Below are positions 15,456-22,438 of a DNA stretch of 22,438 bases, one piece after another. The DNA is from Microcystis aeruginosa W13-11. Lineage in GTDB: Bacteria; Cyanobacteriota; Cyanobacteriia; Cyanobacteriales; Microcystaceae. Where the stretch lies: contig JAADBR010000057.1 of NCBI GenBank assembly GCA_009995705.1, positions 1 through 22,438 of the forward strand. The letters are read 5' to 3'. Each line of letters opens with the position of its first letter. Position 1 is the first letter of the stretch. The translations under genes and the position numbers were made by a program. The notes under the pieces were generated by a model. That model searched no databases, had not been told where the DNA came from, and saw only the letters and a program-made list of their open reading frames with translations.

Positions 15456-15830
15456 TTAAGTGATATTTTCCCAGATGGTGATGCTACCGTCGGCTGCGGC
15501 CGCTGCTAGGTGACAATAATCAGGGCTGAGAGCTAAACTGGAGATCGGCGATGATCGCCCATCGGCAGCGCCGAGAGTTGCGATCGCTTGTTGAGAATTG
15601 GCTAACCAGATTTTAATCTCTCCGTCGGTTCCCCCGGTAAATAACCATTGACCCTCCTCTCCGAATACCAAGCTTGTCACCTGACCATTATGGGCATTAA
15701 TCACCCGAATTGGCGCAAAATGGTCGCTTTTTTGTGGGTTGTATTGCCAGGTTTTCGCGGTTCCATCTGTGCAGCCGGTGGCAATAGTCTGGCTATCGGC
15801 AGCGATCGCCAGACTTTGACTAAAATTAAT
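15456..15830 (-). pseudogene. 5'-truncated WD40-repeat protein remnant
   Basis: On the minus strand the frame ending at 15456 is open back to about 15857. It encodes WD40 repeat sequence throughout: LAIAADSQTIATGCTDGTAK, VTSLVFGEEGQWLFTGGTDG with EIKIW, and SSLALSPDYCHLAAAAADGS with ITIWE. There is no ATG in this frame; the first usable codon is a GTG at 15704, which would cut into the first repeat. The open frame meets the 3' end of the radical SAM gene at 15833. Only about two and a half repeats remain, too few for a closed propeller, so this is most likely the tail of a larger WD40 gene cut by a rearrangement. A short translated product from 15704 is possible but unlikely to fold alone. 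Confidence 0.75.
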
Positions 15831-15832
15831 TT

Positions 15833-17407
15833 TTAAGCAGGAGTTAAGGCTTTTTTCTTAATTGGTGCGGTTAAAGCGGATTCTAAATCGGCTTTCCCTA
15901 GTCTTGTTTCTAAAATTTTTAGCACTTCCCGTCCAAAATCATCGGGATTTTGTTGCCATGCTTGCAGACAAATTTCGCCAAAGAATGACCCCAAAGGTTG
16001 GGGATTCCAGAGCAGTTTTTTGGCTGTCCAGGGCATTAAGCTCATGGGATCATAGTTGGGTTTAATAATTTCTTTTTTGAGGGCGTATTCTTCTAGATGG
16101 GTGTGGGGTTGTAGGCCGATAAAAAAGATGGCTGGTTCCACTTTATCGATTCCAAAAATGTTTTCTAGTTCCCGATGATAGGCGATGGTTTGGCGAATAG
16201 TTTCTAGGGTTTCATCAATGACGTTAAAGGAATAATTTACTGAAACTAGATCATTAAAGCCTGCGGCTTTTAAGTCTCGACAATTTTGCAGAACTGTGCG
16301 CAAATTATAGCCCATGCGCATTTTTCGGACTAATTCCTGAGAGCCACTGGTGATGCCAATTTCAAAGTAGTTCATGCCTGTTTTTACCATTAAATCGCAC
16401 AGTTTTGGAGTGAGGTTATCGGCACGAATATAGGCTGCCCAATGGATATCTTTCATCCCGGTGGCAAGGATTTTTTCTAATAGTTCTTCTACGTTGTTGA
16501 TAAATTTTTTGGTGGGGATAAATTGGGCATCGGTAAACCAGAAGTTGCGAATGCCGCGGTCGTATAATTGGCGTATTTCTTTAACTACTTCGTCGGCGGG
16601 GTTAATGCGTACTTGTTTGCCTTCGACTACGGTGTAGATGCAGTAGCAGCAGTTATGGGGACAGCCGCGCTTGGTTTGTACGCCGATATAAAAGTCGTTT
16701 TCTTGGAAGTAGTAGGAGATTTCTGGCCAAATACTGGTGATGTAGTTGTAGTTACAAGCGGATTTTTCTAAGGGGGTGGGGGATTCGTGGATTAAACGCG
16801 GCCGGGGTGTGGTTTCTCCGACTATATAACAGCGTTCATTGCTAAGGTCTTGGCTGGAGAGGAATTTTTCTAGCAGGGTTTCTCCTTCTCCGACTGATAC
16901 GATTGTTCCTGTGGGCAGTTTGGTTTTTAGTTGTTCGTAGAAAACGCTGACGGCACCACCCCCGACGATAGCTCGCGCTTCGGGATGGTGTTTTCTGGCC
17001 TGCTGCAACCCGCGGCGAATTAGTCTCTGATTGCGCCATAATTCGCTGTAGTAGGCGGTTGTCACTTTTAAGCCTCCTAAGGCACCGCGCATTTTGATTA
17101 GGGGGTTTTTAGCGTAGTAAAATTCAAAGGCGTTTTGCAGGGGATTACCACCACGACCACCGACGGGAGCATATATTTGAATGTCCCGCCAGGAGAATAC
17201 TAGCAGGGTGGGCCGAAATTCGTTAACACAGCGATGGAGTGCTTGGTTAATGTCTAAGGGGGGGACGGTGCTAAGGTCAAGGATTCTTTGTTCGATGTCG
17301 GGGAAGTGTTTATGAACGTGGTCGGAAAGGTAGGCTACGCCGATGGGGAAAATGGGGTTGCAGGGTAGTCTAACGTAGAGGATGCGTTGTGCTTGCGGTT
17401 GAGTCAT
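15833..17407 (-). CDS. B12-binding domain/radical SAM protein
   Basis: This encodes 524 residues. The N-terminal ~200 residues fit a cobalamin-binding-like Rossmann domain (RILYVRLPCNP, TLLVFSWRD, AIVGGGAVS, VSVGEGETLLEKFL). A radical SAM domain follows: the 4Fe-4S ligands are Cys249, Cys253 and Cys256 in KRGCPHNCCYC. RNFWFTDAQF and MNYFEIGITSGSQELVRKMR are typical later blocks. Such enzymes generate a 5'-deoxyadenosyl radical. The substrate is unknown; members occur widely in cyanobacteria, including ones annotated as lipid-biosynthesis or photosystem-related, but I cannot choose between these. The ATG at 17407 follows a good sigma-70-like promoter at 17477-17505. The 3' end abuts the WD40 remnant on the same strand. 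Confidence 0.88.
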   Translation of the reverse strand: MTQPQAQRILYVRLPCNPIFPIGVAYLSDHVHKHFPDIEQRILDLSTVPPLDINQALHRCVNEFRPTLLVFSWRDIQIYAPVGGRGGNPLQNAFEFYYAKNPLIKMRGALGGLKVTTAYYSELWRNQRLIRRGLQQARKHHPEARAIVGGGAVSVFYEQLKTKLPTGTIVSVGEGETLLEKFLSSQDLSNERCYIVGETTPRPRLIHESPTPLEKSACNYNYITSIWPEISYYFQENDFYIGVQTKRGCPHNCCYCIYTVVEGKQVRINPADEVVKEIRQLYDRGIRNFWFTDAQFIPTKKFINNVEELLEKILATGMKDIHWAAYIRADNLTPKLCDLMVKTGMNYFEIGITSGSQELVRKMRMGYNLRTVLQNCRDLKAAGFNDLVSVNYSFNVIDETLETIRQTIAYHRELENIFGIDKVEPAIFFIGLQPHTHLEEYALKKEIIKPNYDPMSLMPWTAKKLLWNPQPLGSFFGEICLQAWQQNPDDFGREVLKILETRLGKADLESALTAPIKKKALTPA

Positions 17408-17758
17408 CGAAAATTTTGGGTCTGAAACCCTGTCGTTCTACGACGGTTTTACTGTTAAATATTAACGCATTTACGAAATGTATGCTAAAGTGCTCTGCAG
17501 GTCAAAAGCCTATTCTTACCGATAGGGAAAGAAGCAGAAGCCTAAATGGTGAGGTTTGGGAATTGCCGTCTGTTTGCGGCGGTGAGGATGTCAAGAGATT
17601 TCATCAGGGGAGGGGGACGCATTCTGAGTAGTCTTAATGTAATTTAACTTTGCTGGGCTTGTCTGACAGTTATCAGTTGTGAGTTGTGGGTTCACTGGTT
17701 GCTGTTTGCTAATCGCTGAAAAGCTTCCCGCTTCCCCATACTGGGCTTGCGTCTTGGG
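17408..17758 (-). other. Intergenic region between smc and the radical SAM gene
   Basis: Apart from the promoter at 17477-17505, no gene or RNA is recognisable. A plus-strand reading frame at 17389-17631 has no family resemblance. The smc-proximal part (about 17660-17700) contains low-complexity tcagttgtgagttgtggg-like words often seen as cyanobacterial intergenic filler. No clear terminator follows smc. Confidence 0.5.
17477..17505 (-). promoter_or_regulatory. Sigma-70-type promoter of the radical SAM gene
   Basis: On the minus strand TTGACC (17505-17500), a 17-base spacer, and TACATT (17482-17477) form a near-consensus promoter. It reads towards the ATG at 17407, implying a leader of about 60 bases. 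Confidence 0.65.
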
Positions 17759-20700
17759 TTAAACTTTAATTCCTAGTACTTGTGTGTGGGTTCCCCGGGC
17801 TTGGGTGACGCCGATGGCTCTTTCTGATGCTTCTATCATGGGACGACGCAAGCTAACGACAATAAACTGCGCTTGTTGTGCTTGTTTTTGGATCATTTTA
17901 GCCAATTTTTCTACATTTGCTCCATCTAAAAACATATCTACTTCATCAAAGGCATAAAAGGGAGAAGGACGATATCTTTGTAGGGAAAAAATAAAGCTTA
18001 AAGCGGTTAAAGATTTTTCGCCTCCAGACATGGAACTCAATCGCTGTATGGGTTTTCCTTTGGGATGGGCTACTAGATTTAGGCCGCCATTAAAGGGGTC
18101 ATTTTCGTCTTCTAGTTGTAAGTAACCATCGCCATCGGACAGGGTGGCAAATATATTCTTAAAGTTTTCGTTAACGGCAGTAAATGCTTCCTGAAAAGCA
18201 TTAAGTCTGAGGGTGGTAAAGTTTTCTATGCGTAAAAGTAGTTCGGTTCTTTCTGCTTCTAGAGTTTGCAGTTTTTCTGATAGTTCATCTAGTCTTTCTT
18301 TGGTTTTTTGGTGTTCTTCTAAGGCTAACATATTGACAGGTTCTAAGGCTTCTAGTTTCTTTTGTAGCTGCCGAATGTCGCTTTGAATTTTCTCGAAGTC
18401 TCGCTCGCTTTCGGGAATTTCGGGCAAGGGATTGGGTAAGTCGCTTTCTAGTTGATTAATTTCTGTTTGTAAGGTGGTTAGTAATGTTTGTCTTTCTTGT
18501 TGATTGTTGGCTAATTTTTCGGATTGCCAGATAGCCTGTTGTTGTTGGTTTTGTTGTTGTCGCAAGGCTGTCTCTAGTTGGTCTCTTTTTTGCTTGGTTT
18601 CCCCTAGTTGTCGGGATAATTGCTGTAAAGTTTGATTGATTTCTAAAATATGGTGATCAAGTTTTTCTATCGACCGATTTCCGATATTTTTCTGATGAGC
18701 TGCGTCGGTGATTATTTTTTCAATCTCGGTAATTCTATCGGCAGATTCTTGGCTTTTTTCTTTTAGTCTGATTTGTTGATTTTGTAGGTCTTTTAACTGT
18801 TCGCGGACTGTTGTGAGGTGATTTTCTTGGGTTTGTAATTGCAATTCTTGAGTGCGAATTTTCCTTTGTGCTTGTTGCCATTCGCTATGGGTATGATTGG
18901 CTTCTAAAGTAGTTAATTTTTCCTGTTCTTGCTGTAAGGATAACTCTAGCTGAGGAATTTTTTGGGTTAATATTTCTAACTGTTGGCTAGAAGTAGTAAT
19001 TTCTTGTTGCTGTCCGGATAATTGGCGGGTTAAATCCTGTTTTTCTGTGGTTAAGCGTTGTAGATCTTTGCTTAATTGCTGTAGAAGTAATTGATTTTCC
19101 CGATGACTCTGACGCGCTTCGGTTAGCTGTTGGGTTAGCTGGCTGATAAGATTATTAAGTTGGGTGATTTTTTCTTCGTTGCGGGTCAGAATGCGATCGA
19201 TTTCTGCTAGTCTTTCCCGCAGAGATTCTGTTTCACTAGACTCTTTGGCAGAAATTTTACCAAAGCGTAGCCCCGATCGCGTTGGTTGGCTGCCTCCGGT
19301 CATGGCGCCAGTCATTTCTAATAGCTCGCCATCTAAAGTAACGATGCGATATTGATTGATATAATAACGGGCAGAGTCTATATCCTCGAAAACTACGGTG
19401 CTGCCAAAAATATAGTTAAAAACTTGCCGATATTGGGGTTGAAATTTAACTAAATTCACTGCTAAATCCAGATAGCCGCGCGCGTGATGCAGAGAGGAAG
19501 TATCTTGGGGACGGGGAGGACGAATTTTATTTAGGGGTAAAAAAGTGGCCCGACCGATGCGACGCTGTTTGAGCAAGGCAATGGCTGCGGCCGCAATGCT
19601 GTCGTCTTGGACGACTACATGACCTAAACGACCTCCGGCGGCGATTTCTAGAGCGATTTGATAATGCTCCTCTACTTCGCCTAGTTGTGCTACTAATCCG
19701 CAGATTCCGGGTAAGTCTGACTGTAGTAGTGTTTGAGTGGCATGGGTTCCCTGGGCTTCTTGTTGCGCTTGCTTAGTTGCTTCTAGTTTATCTAATTCTC
19801 TCTGTTTGTCCCGTTGTTCCTTGAGCAGGCGTTTTTGGGTGTCCTGGCTGATAATATGGTTTTGCTCGGCAATGGTGAGTTTTTGGGCTAAATTTTGGAT
19901 ATCGGGTTCAGAATTATTAATTTTTTGTGATATTTCTTGACTTTCTTCTGTTTTTGTGCTAATGACTTGCTCTAATTCTTGGAGACGTTGGCCAGTTTCT
20001 GCTATATTGGTTTGCAATCGATCGCATCTTTCGGTCAATTGGGCGTGTTGGCTACGGTAGGGGTTTAATTGTTCCTGAAGACGGGTGGTATTGCGGGAAA
20101 GGTCACTTTGTTCTTTTACCCAAGCTTCTGATGCTTCTGCGAGACTGCTTGCTTGCAGACGATGGGTTTCTAGGGTTTCTCTTGCGGTTTGGGTTGTCTG
20201 TAGGAGATTGGGTAAAATTTCGGTTTCTAAATGGCTTTTTTCGGCAGTGGTCTGGTTTAATTCGAGATTGTAGCGGTTAATTTCCTCTAAGAGTCTGGTT
20301 TTCTGTGCCTGAGATTCTTTTTCGAGGTTTTCTAACTGTTGTTGCTGTTGTTGCTGTTGTTGTCGTTTGGCCTGTTGATTTGCTAGTCGGGAGGTCTCGG
20401 ACAGGTATTCATTTTCCCCAAAAGTTTTGATCTGTTGATTGAGTTTCTCTAATTCTTGGCTATTTTGGGCGATTTGTTGGGATAAGTTGGTGATATTCTC
20501 GGTTAAGACCTGTTTTTCTTTTTCTCCAGCTTGAATTTGTCTTTGTACTTGCTGGCGGCGCTGCTGGAGATTTTGCCAATGGAGGACTATTTCCCATTGT
20601 TGTTTTTCTTGGACTTGGGTCTTGAGTTTTTGGTATTTTTCGGCTTTAATGCGATCGAGTGCTAGTTTCTCGAGGGATTTTTGCAATTCTGTGGAAATAA

Positions 20701-21289
20701 TTTGGCAGCGTTCTTCCCTTTCTTTAACGGAATCGATATTCTCTTTAGTTTTCTCAATTTTGCGGTCAAATTCAGCTACTCCTGCTAGTTCGTCGATAAT
20801 TCCCCGTCTTTCCTTGGCATTCATGCTGATAATTCGGGTTACGTCTCCCTGTAACACTATGTTGTATCCTTCGGGATAGATGCGTAACTGGTTTAATTGG
20901 TCGTGAAGTTCGCTAACTGTACAGGTTTCTCCATTGATATGGTAGGTGGAAGTATAGCTGCCCCCTTTAGCTACTTTTAAGCGTCGGGAAACTGTCCAAT
21001 CCCTGTGGGTTGTGTTGGTTATATCGGCAATATCAAAGGTCACGGAAACACTCGCTTCTGAGCTATGACGTTGACTGTTATAGCTATGATTGACTAAGTC
21101 TGGTAGTCTTTCGGCCCGCATTCCTTTGGAAGTGGCTAATCCCAAGCAAAATAACAATGCGTCGAGGATATTCGACTTTCCTGAACCATTTGGACCAGAA
21201 ACCACTGTAAATCCGGGTAAAAAGGGGATGGGAGTTGTTCCCCCGAAGGATTTGAAGTGTGAGAGTTCGACCTTTTTGATGTAAACCAT
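17759..21289 (-). CDS. smc: Chromosome segregation protein SMC
   Basis: This encodes 1176 residues from the ATG at 21289; an upstream start at 21301 would add MLIA, which is less likely than MVYIKKVELSHFKSFGG. SMC dimers extrude and organise DNA with ScpA and ScpB. Walker A GPNGSGKS is at residues 32-39. Two long coiled coils surround a hinge at about 520-670 (DLPGICGLVAQLGEVEEHYQ, VVVQDD, MTGAMTGG). The ABC signature SSMSGGEKSLTALSF and Walker B FYAFDEVDMFLD (Asp1115-Glu1116) lie near the C-terminus. Length is usual. An unusual run of nine glutamines (residues 310-318), encoded by CAACAACAG three times, sits in the first coiled coil. No scpA or scpB is in view, and the gene is a single unit bounded by intergenic repeats. 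Confidence 0.97.
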   Translation of the reverse strand: MVYIKKVELSHFKSFGGTTPIPFLPGFTVVSGPNGSGKSNILDALLFCLGLATSKGMRAERLPDLVNHSYNSQRHSSEASVSVTFDIADITNTTHRDWTVSRRLKVAKGGSYTSTYHINGETCTVSELHDQLNQLRIYPEGYNIVLQGDVTRIISMNAKERRGIIDELAGVAEFDRKIEKTKENIDSVKEREERCQIISTELQKSLEKLALDRIKAEKYQKLKTQVQEKQQWEIVLHWQNLQQRRQQVQRQIQAGEKEKQVLTENITNLSQQIAQNSQELEKLNQQIKTFGENEYLSETSRLANQQAKRQQQQQQQQQLENLEKESQAQKTRLLEEINRYNLELNQTTAEKSHLETEILPNLLQTTQTARETLETHRLQASSLAEASEAWVKEQSDLSRNTTRLQEQLNPYRSQHAQLTERCDRLQTNIAETGQRLQELEQVISTKTEESQEISQKINNSEPDIQNLAQKLTIAEQNHIISQDTQKRLLKEQRDKQRELDKLEATKQAQQEAQGTHATQTLLQSDLPGICGLVAQLGEVEEHYQIALEIAAGGRLGHVVVQDDSIAAAAIALLKQRRIGRATFLPLNKIRPPRPQDTSSLHHARGYLDLAVNLVKFQPQYRQVFNYIFGSTVVFEDIDSARYYINQYRIVTLDGELLEMTGAMTGGSQPTRSGLRFGKISAKESSETESLRERLAEIDRILTRNEEKITQLNNLISQLTQQLTEARQSHRENQLLLQQLSKDLQRLTTEKQDLTRQLSGQQQEITTSSQQLEILTQKIPQLELSLQQEQEKLTTLEANHTHSEWQQAQRKIRTQELQLQTQENHLTTVREQLKDLQNQQIRLKEKSQESADRITEIEKIITDAAHQKNIGNRSIEKLDHHILEINQTLQQLSRQLGETKQKRDQLETALRQQQNQQQQAIWQSEKLANNQQERQTLLTTLQTEINQLESDLPNPLPEIPESERDFEKIQSDIRQLQKKLEALEPVNMLALEEHQKTKERLDELSEKLQTLEAERTELLLRIENFTTLRLNAFQEAFTAVNENFKNIFATLSDGDGYLQLEDENDPFNGGLNLVAHPKGKPIQRLSSMSGGEKSLTALSFIFSLQRYRPSPFYAFDEVDMFLDGANVEKLAKMIQKQAQQAQFIVVSLRRPMIEASERAIGVTQARGTHTQVLGIKV
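20336..20362 (-). repeat. (CAACAACAG)x3 microsatellite in smc
   Basis: Three perfect tandem copies of a 9-base unit on the coding strand give Gln310-318 in the N-terminal coiled coil. Length changes would be in frame and could be tolerated by the coil. Confidence 0.9.
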
Positions 21290-21309
21290 GGCGATAAGCA
21301 AAAAGTGGG

Positions 21310-21331
21310 CAAGCTATCAGCTGTCAGCTTG
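21310..21331. repeat. 22-bp near-palindrome close to the smc start
   Basis: caagct-at-cagctg-tc-agcttg is symmetric except for the two dinucleotides beside the central cagctg. It lies about 20 bases upstream of the smc ATG. It could be an operator, but it also resembles filler words seen elsewhere in such genomes. Confidence 0.45.
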
Positions 21332-21514
21332 AATCGATGGGGGATAACTCGGGTTTATCTTTGACAATATCTTCAGACTTGACCGGAAATGAGCTTGATT
21401 AGTTGCGTAGTTGGAAAATTTTATGACAACACCCTTGGGTCAAAGTATAGCAACAGAGCATCTCTTAGATGGCTTGAATCCATTCTTTAACTTGGTATTC
21501 TGTCCAGATGCCAT

Positions 21515-21619
21515 CTAGGGAGGGGGTGGAACGAACCACAAAGACACAAAGGACACAAAGGTTGATCGATCCTATGTAAGTTAAACTTATCATACAGAAC
21601 CGAGAAGGGCCATTTCTGG
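21515..21619. repeat. 105-bp direct repeat, copy 1
   Basis: Matches 21667-21771 with a single base difference (aagttaaactt here, aagttaagctt in copy 2). It contains an internal series of acacaaagg-like words (ccacaaagacacaaaggaca). No reading frame of note. Confidence 0.95.
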
Positions 21620-21642
21620 GCTCTCCTAGGTTTGGTGGGTAA

Positions 21643-21662
21643 AATGTATTCTAAGATACATT
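21643..21662. repeat. Hairpin between the two 105-bp repeats
   Basis: The arms aaatgtat-like (21643-21649) and atacatt (21656-21662) pair over 7 bases around a 6-base loop. It lies within the 47-base spacer that separates the repeat copies. Confidence 0.5.
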
Positions 21663-21666
21663 CCTC

Positions 21667-21771
21667 CTAGGGAGGGGGTGGAACGAACCACAAAGACACA
21701 AAGGACACAAAGGTTGATCGATCCTATGTAAGTTAAGCTTATCATACAGAACCGAGAAGGGCCATTTCTGG
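21667..21771. repeat. 105-bp direct repeat, copy 2
   Basis: Second copy of the repeat at 21515-21619, 152 bases downstream. The near identity implies recent duplication or ongoing gene conversion. Confidence 0.95.
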
Positions 21772-21823
21772 TTTCACCGATAGGTTATTGTCCGAATGCT
21801 TCGCCCCTACACCGAAGCGGGCC

Positions 21824-21936
21824 GATGAAGATGCGAGGTTTTGAACGACGATTCTCTCAAAATCTTGCACCTGTTTCGCGAGAAAAGCCCCAAAACCCTT
21901 ACTTTGCCTACATTTCACATTTATTCAGCAAGCCCT
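21824..21936. repeat. Probable MITE-like or IS-end remnant
   Basis: From memory, the words aaaatcttgcacctgtttcg, gagaaaagccccaaaaccct and ttattcagcaagccct recur in Microcystis genomes at the ends of interrupted genes. Here the last of these supplies the final codons Gly-Leu-Ala-Glu-stop of the minus-strand reading frame, as expected if the element had inserted into a gene. No transposase is visible. The identification is recollection and needs a search. Confidence 0.4.
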
Positions 21937-22139
21937 AAATAGTCTTTATCACTTTCAAATAAAATATATTGTTTCTGTTGAGTAAAATCAGTATTTTCGC
22001 TGTCCTTTAGGGTGACGGCTACCTGACGTGGCTTTCCTCCCCCAAATTGTTCTGGTAATAGAGGATAAAAGTGATATCCAAAAGCACTAAAATAGTAAAT
22101 TAATATTATTGGAGACAAAAAAACGAAAAAGTATTTCAA
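21921..22139 (-). pseudogene. Membrane protein fragment, C-terminus probably cut by a repeat
   Basis: This is a 72-codon frame beginning with TTG at 22139. It contains one strong membrane helix (YFFVFLSPIILIYYFSAFGY) followed by a soluble FGGGKPRQVAV segment. The last codons (GLAE, stop) lie within repeat-like sequence, so the natural C-terminus is probably lost. Its start overlaps the stop of the upstream minus-strand frame as TTGA. There is no ATG and the content continues the membrane character of that upstream frame. It may therefore be the shifted-frame tail of the same gene rather than a separate gene. No family is recognised. Confidence 0.5.
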
Positions 22140-22438
22140 TAAGTTATTAAGGTTAATATACTTTGAAAGCTGATTAAAACGCCTCCCAAAATATCACTTC
22201 CCCCCGAAAGAAACCGCGAGCCAATTTCACCAATTAATTTTAAAGAAATTGTCAAGAAAGTAACAGAAGCTCCATTGGCCAATAAATCGTATTTGTGCCA
22301 AGAAGAATCAATTTTGGGTGCTTTAAGTAGCCACCACCAATTTTTAGTATCGGGATTAAAATCGGGATGTAATTTGGCGATTATTGGGGCGATTGTGGCT
22401 TGTTTTTTCCTAAGAATGTTGTCTAATTCTTGGAGAAT
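22136..22438 (-). CDS. Conserved-looking membrane protein, partial (start beyond window)
   Basis: The minus-strand frame is open from the window edge to the stop at 22138-22136, giving 100 residues. Sequence includes KNWWWLLKAPKIDSSWHKYD, then a hydrophobic VTFLTISLKLIGEIGSRFLS and SDILGGVLISFQSILTLITY, suggesting two membrane segments after a cytoplasmic helix-rich stretch. I do not recognise a named family, though the WHKYD...SRFLSGG arrangement looks like a conserved cyanobacterial membrane protein. The stop comes right where a hydrophobic run would continue in the next frame, so a frameshift is possible. Confidence 0.6.
   Translation of the reverse strand: MLQELDNILRKKQATIAPIIAKLHPDFNPDTKNWWWLLKAPKIDSSWHKYDLLANGASVTFLTISLKLIGEIGSRFLSGGSDILGGVLISFQSILTLITY

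Larger units (their letters stand above)
21290..21920. other. Repeat-rich intergenic region upstream of smc
   Basis: No gene is supported in these ~630 bases. They hold a near-palindrome at 21310-21331, an inverted repeat tagatggc/gccatcta (21466-21473 with 21510-21517), a 105-base direct repeat pair, a 7-base-pair hairpin between the pair (21643-21662), and a probable mobile-repeat remnant from 21824. An smc promoter should lie here but none is convincing. Confidence 0.6.

Noticed and set aside
17389..17631. Plus-strand 80-codon frame upstream of the radical SAM gene
   Set aside because: It overlaps the start and promoter of the radical SAM gene on the other strand and has no recognisable features.
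21515..21771. Possible CRISPR-like array
   Set aside because: Only two copies, 105 bases long, with a 47-base spacer and no cas genes; an ordinary direct duplication.

Overview
The window looks like a cyanobacterial chromosome segment, most likely Microcystis or a close relative. The basis is many GCGATCGC (HIP1-type) octamers, a split RNA polymerase gamma subunit (rpoC1), cyanobacteria-rich families (DUF29, Uma2, FGE-like C-type lectin proteins) and many short interspersed repeats. The genus is inferred from gene content and recollection, not from a search.

Layout. Bases 2-592 hold the 3' end of an FGE-sulfatase/C-lectin-fold gene whose last ~110 bases look like the variable repeat of a diversity-generating retroelement (DGR). 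Bases 761-2370 hold a direct duplication (about 400 bp) of the promoter and first ~65 codons of the following HD-phosphohydrolase gene. The two copies flank a cassette with a two-gene toxin-antitoxin-like pair (BECR-type nuclease candidate plus DUF2283). The intact PgpH-like membrane HD phosphohydrolase follows (2158-4506), translationally coupled to a DUF29 gene, then two convergent Uma2-family genes. ileS (6459-9317) has a leader with two inverted repeats and a strong terminator.

Between ileS and ridA lies a compact, AT-rich accessory block (9421-12812) of two tight gene pairs: (i) a HEPN-like helical protein plus a ParA-like ATPase with a KGGVGRTT Walker A motif and an N-terminal BolA-like segment; (ii) a DUF262 (GmrS-type) protein overlapping a HEPN RNase candidate with an RX4H motif. 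This is the best candidate for an undescribed conflict or defence system.

The remainder is mostly housekeeping: ridA, rpoC1 (without rpoB or rpoC2 beside it), a 5'-truncated WD40 remnant, a B12-binding/radical SAM protein with a good sigma-70-like promoter, and smc. The right end is a repeat-rich intergenic region with a 105-bp direct repeat, a likely MITE-like remnant and a truncated or broken membrane protein gene running off the window on the minus strand.

How the genes relate. The housekeeping genes (ileS, ridA, rpoC1, smc, HD phosphohydrolase) are functionally unrelated and mostly single units with their own signals. Accessory modules (DGR target, toxin-antitoxin-like pair, Uma2 genes, HEPN pairs) sit between them, as expected for a genome rich in repeats and defence genes.
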